Shown: piece by piece, positions 61,001-64,000 of the stretch
How the letters are laid out: every line of letters starts with the position of its first letter
Position numbering within the stretch: position 1 is the first letter of the stretch
Source of the DNA: Vigna angularis
Taxonomy: Eukaryota; Streptophyta; Magnoliopsida; Fabales; Fabaceae
Direction: 5' to 3'
Length of the DNA stretch: 64,000 nt
Assembly: GCF_016808095.1 (NCBI RefSeq)
Contig: NC_068979.1
Span: 27,795,960-27,859,959, forward strand
Position numbers and translations under genes: made by a program
Notes under the pieces: model-generated
The model's input: the letters and a program-made list of their open reading frames with translations, nothing else
Databases searched by the model: none
Told to the model about the DNA's origin: nothing

Positions 61001-63874
61001 AAGCCAAGATATGAACCTGTGGAATTATGTTTTGCATAGCCCACTCAGGACCAAATTCTTCAGCTAGGCGCTTCAAGTTGTTAGCTGCTGCCTCACGGAT
61101 TGAATGAACCTACCATATACAATAAGGAGGTTAATGACAATAGTAATAGAAAATCAGAGTATGCACAAACTATCAAATGGAGTCCACAAACCTTGTCCTG
61201 CAACCACTGCATGCAAAGAGCACCAAGCTTATCATCAAAAAAACCAACACCCAATTGACTCGCCAATAAGGGTATATATTCTATTATTGCAAGTCGAACC
61301 CTCCAATGCCTATCCTCAGCAAGCTCAACAATGGCTGGTAACAAAGATTGAGATAATAAATCAATTCCAATCACCTGCAACAAAGATTTGATCAACATAT
61401 CATTGCAAATTTAGATTTCGTTATGACTTTAATTTTGCATGTATATTATATAGAAGGTGGTATAAGAAGATTATATGCTCCGCTATAGAATTAGCAGCAT
61501 TATTCAAAAAATAAAAAGGAAATAAGGTTGCCAAAAGTTATAAAGCAATTTGCAAATATAAATCACAGATACATTACAAACCTGATTCACTTGATCAAGC
61601 TTGCTTATGATATTTAGGCGCACATCAGGAAATTCGTCCTTCAAAAGGGAAAGGAAAATAGGAAGAAGTTGCTCAATTGTTGCATCCTGCAATTAAGAAA
61701 AAAAAAACAGATAGTCAGGGATAGTTTCTTCAAAGTTTTGGGAGAAGGGTTAAACAACATTGTAACAGCCCTAGTAGTAGAATTAAAAGTATTAAGTCAT
61801 AACACAGTATAACTAATATAACTCTCCAAAAAAATATTAGAAGTTGGATACCGTTAAAAAGTGGACTTTAAGCCTAACACAACTTTACAAAACCAGCTTG
61901 TAAGATGAGGTATATAATCACATATATACTCTAAATTGATTTTATCTCTAGTCGAGGTGGAACTTCTAACACAATCCCCTCATGCTAAGGTATATACATT
62001 TCGTGCATGGGACTAGACATTAATAGGTAGTCAGATAGCGACCCAATAGTGGGTGGAATGATATATCCAACAAACACAAATCTCGCTAGGATAGACTTTA
62101 ATCCATGGCTCTGATACCATGTTAAAAAGTAAACTTTAAGTTGAACTCAACCTAACAAAACTGACTTGTAAGGTGAGGTATGCACTCACATATACTCTAA
62201 ATTGGCCTTATCTCTAGTCGATGCGAGATTTCCAACAGATACCACAAAATAACCAGCCAAGTACAAAACATACAATAGATAGTTCATAAAATAAATATTA
62301 TAAATATTGAGCAATGGTATGCCAAACACAATTCAAACATGAAACTGAAAACATTAGATAGGTTTTAACTCTCACAAGTTACCTTACACATTTGGCAATG
62401 TTGTTGGCCACTATGCGTATAGAGTGCAGTAAACTCTGTTGTTGATTCCCATGAAGTAGCATATTCATGTTATGCTAGATTTCAAGCCCATGGTAGGGAG
62501 TACATACGTTGTTTTGTCTTGAGTATATCGAAAGTTAATACGTAATAAGAACATAAGAATTTCTATTTCCACTCCCACTTTTTCCTCGAAACATTATAAT
62601 TTTGTGAAAGATTAAATCATACACAGACATTCTTAAAATTTAAAAAGAAAGAAGACTCTTGGTCGTAGTATTCTTGTAACATCTTAAAACCGGTTAAAAA
62701 ATGAACTTTAAGCCAAACTTAACCTCACAAAACCAACTTATAAAGTGAAGTTTGCATCCACTTATACACGTTAAATTGGTCTTATCTCTAGTTGTTGGAA
62801 ATTTTCAAACACACCCTCCTCACGTCGAAGTATATACAATAGACTCAACAAACATTAAATTTCATTAGGATATGGCTCTAACCCATAATTCTGATATCAT
62901 GTTAAGAAGTAGACTTTAAGCCTAATTCAACCTTATAAAGTTGGTTTTGTTAGATTGAGTTAACCTTAAAGTTTACTTCATTACATGATATTAGAGTTAT
63001 GGGTTAGAGCCATATCCTAATGACATTTGATGTTTGTTGAGTCAATTGTATATACCTCGACATGAGGAGGTGTGTTTGAAGTTTCAAATCAATTAGAGAT
63101 AAAACCAATTTAGAATATATAAATGGATGCAAACCTCATCTTATAAGCTGATTTTGTAAGATTGAGTTAGACTTAAAGTACATTTCTTAACAAAACCAAT
63201 GCTTCCTAAAGGATGATTCTAGTTAACTATTGCACATGTAAATAAAGTCCAAAACATTTATATCACCAAACTAACTTGCAAAAGATAAAATTACATATTT
63301 AGAAAAGGGATATTTCAGTACATAGTTGTTTTAGGCCCATACATCACAATCGGGTAATTCACACTAAATGATGTCTACCCTTCATTTTAAACAAAAGGAA
63401 AGGGAAACATAAAAAAGTAGACTTCAGTATCTTGCCGCTAGGTACCAAAAGAAAAACCTATTAACTTGAAGGACAAGCAACCATATATTTAAGCATGAAC
63501 GATATGGATAGGATTTTTTGCAAAGCTAAGAACAAAATAAATGTAAAAATGACGTTTGATAACCATACCTTTCCTAACACCGGAGCCATTCCCATTATCA
63601 CTGAAGCCAAAGCAGAGCGAACATGCTGTGAAGAATCCGATGCCAGTTCCTGCAAAAGTTGTTGCAGTGTAATTTATCCTATAAATATAAATTTTATAAT
63701 AATGAATTTCAAGACCAAAACGAAAGGCACACCTTCACACAAGGAAGAATATGCTGAATTGAGAGATCCGGATTTAAAATCCTGCAAAACTTGGTCACTT
63801 TCCCTGCAGCTGCAATCCGTACTTCAGCTTCATTGTCTCGAAGCAACCGCACATAAGCAGGGACCAATTCCGTT
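58011..63874 (-). CDS. PP2AA: PP2A 65-kDa regulatory subunit A, C-terminal half (partial)
   Basis: HEAT-repeat scaffold that holds the PP2A catalytic and B subunits (RCN1/PP2AA in Arabidopsis). Eight exons on the minus strand: 63874-63733, 63649-63569, 61686-61582, 61374-61192, 61109-61017, 58549-58410, 58325-58259 and 58130-58011. All are GT-AG and in phase, giving about 310 of the roughly 587 residues usual for the family. The 5' exons lie beyond the right edge. HEAT motifs are recognisable: [100 protein letters not shown], the NPHYLYRMT block and [17 protein letters not shown]. The C-terminus ends AIDHVMMSS. The exons look intact. Introns 58550-61016 and 61687-63568 are inflated by three retroelement insertions, all compatible with normal splice sites. 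Confidence 0.93.
58799..60586 (-). mobile_element. Internally deleted Ty1/copia retrotransposon in a PP2AA intron
   Basis: LTRs at 58799-58967 and 60433-60586 share GAACAAATAGGATGGATAGAAA, ATATATA..GATACAAAA, TTGCCTAAAA, GGTACATACAAAA and TTAATAAAATAACATT. Beside the right LTR, plus-strand CTATACCAACT complements a degenerate tRNA-Met primer site. Minus-strand 60312-59850 resembles copia gag ([15 protein letters not shown]). 59450-58970 resembles the RNase H/pol end: [17 protein letters not shown], then in another frame [13 protein letters not shown] and [12 protein letters not shown]. Protease, integrase and most reverse transcriptase are gone. The 5-bp flanks do not match, so a target duplication is not visible. 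It has the same orientation as the host gene. Confidence 0.8.
61852..62237 (-). mobile_element. Complete TRIM retrotransposon in a PP2AA intron
   Basis: Minus-oriented, 386 bp. The 5' LTR is 62120-62237 (begins TGTTGGAAATCTCGCATCG, ends TTTTTAACA) and the 3' LTR is 61852-61971. The primer-binding site complement GGCTCTGATACCA is at 62107-62119, abutting the 5' LTR. A purine tract (minus-strand GAGGGGATTG) abuts the 3' LTR. GATAC at 61847-61851 and 62238-62242 is the 5-bp target duplication. The interior of about 148 bases has no coding sequence. This is the reference copy for the family in the window. Confidence 0.92.
62692..63192. mobile_element. Head-to-head inverted TRIM dimer (palindrome) in a PP2AA intron
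   Basis: The left half (62692 to about 62940) is a minus-oriented TRIM: 3' LTR, purine tract (CACACCCTCCTCACGTCG complement), interior with ATGGCTCTAACCC, degenerate primer site and partial 5' LTR. The right half (about 62940-63192) is the same parts in plus orientation, with GGGTTAGAGCCAT and GACATGAGGAGGTGTG. The halves meet inside their truncated 5' LTRs. AAACC at 62687-62691 and 63193-63197 flanks the whole structure as one 5-bp target duplication. Confidence 0.85.
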
Positions 63875-64000
63875 CTATACAAAATAATAGTAATAAGAAA
63901 TAAACTTGAGAAACATAAATAGAAAACAATAGGACATTGAATATCGACATTAGTAAATATGAGGAAACCAGTATAGGAATCACAAGTTTTGACATTTAAG
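63875..64000. other. Intron of the PP2A subunit A gene running off the window
   Basis: AT-rich sequence upstream of the acceptor at 63875-63876 on the minus strand. No exon of the gene is recognised here. Confidence 0.6.

Noticed and set aside
63495..63887. Open frame of 130 codons on the plus strand
   Set aside because: It lies antisense across two confident PP2AA exons and their intron, and is a shadow of that gene.

Overview
The window is AT-rich plant nuclear DNA. Genes are split by GT-AG introns, separated by several kb of AT-rich spacer, and interleaved with LTR retrotransposon, TRIM, CACTA and MULE debris. No bacterial-style operons, rRNA or CRISPR arrays are seen. The protein types, and a repeat opening with a TGTTGGAAGT-like end followed by a TGGTATCAGAGCC primer site, suggest a dicot. 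A legume of the bean/cowpea/soybean group is my best guess, by inference and not by search.

Layout. 0.6-3.2 kb: lysine/histidine transporter-like amino acid permease (+). 3.7-5.1 kb: a complete non-autonomous CACTA element with a 3-bp target duplication and an internal 116-bp satellite-like array. 7.1-8.3 kb: a 40-bp tandem repeat and a TRIM. 9.3-12.4 kb: plastid ClpS adaptor (+). 13.2-16.2 kb: gypsy-like debris and a 673-bp Mutator-type element with a GC-rich interior. 17.3-18.75 kb: intronless A1 aspartic protease of the ASPG1 type (+). 19.8-21.2 kb: Ty3/gypsy integrase remnant (-). 23.4-26.9 kb: choline-transporter-like (CTL/SLC44) membrane protein (+). 27.9-30.3 kb: local duplications and a decayed plant-mobile-domain gene. 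31.8-34.2 kb: an ORF-free, strand-skewed stretch behind a TATA box. 36.0-36.2 kb: a 48-bp minisatellite. 39.0-42.4 kb: TGA-class bZIP factor (+). 44.5-44.9 kb: small uncharacterised two-exon gene (-). 47.4 kb: a 183-bp MULE-type MITE. 49.5-50.4 kb: an old TRIM and another LTR-like pair. 50.9-51.8 kb: PLAC8/PCR-FWL-type cysteine-rich protein (-). 54.3-54.8 kb: a second TRIM-like family. 58.0-63.9 kb: 3' half of the PP2A scaffold subunit A gene (-), running off the right edge, its introns packed with a copia remnant, a complete TRIM and a head-to-head inverted TRIM dimer.

The genes are functionally unrelated (nutrient transport, plastid proteolysis, apoplastic proteolysis, lipid-precursor transport, transcription, phosphatase scaffold) and do not form a pathway. 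I see no convincing new gene system. The most unusual structures are mobile-element architectures: the palindromic TRIM dimer flanked by one target duplication, the palindrome-rich CACTA element, the GC-rich MULE and the possible long non-coding unit. Exon boundaries were read by eye from splice signals, reading frame and remembered family sequence; no alignment was run.
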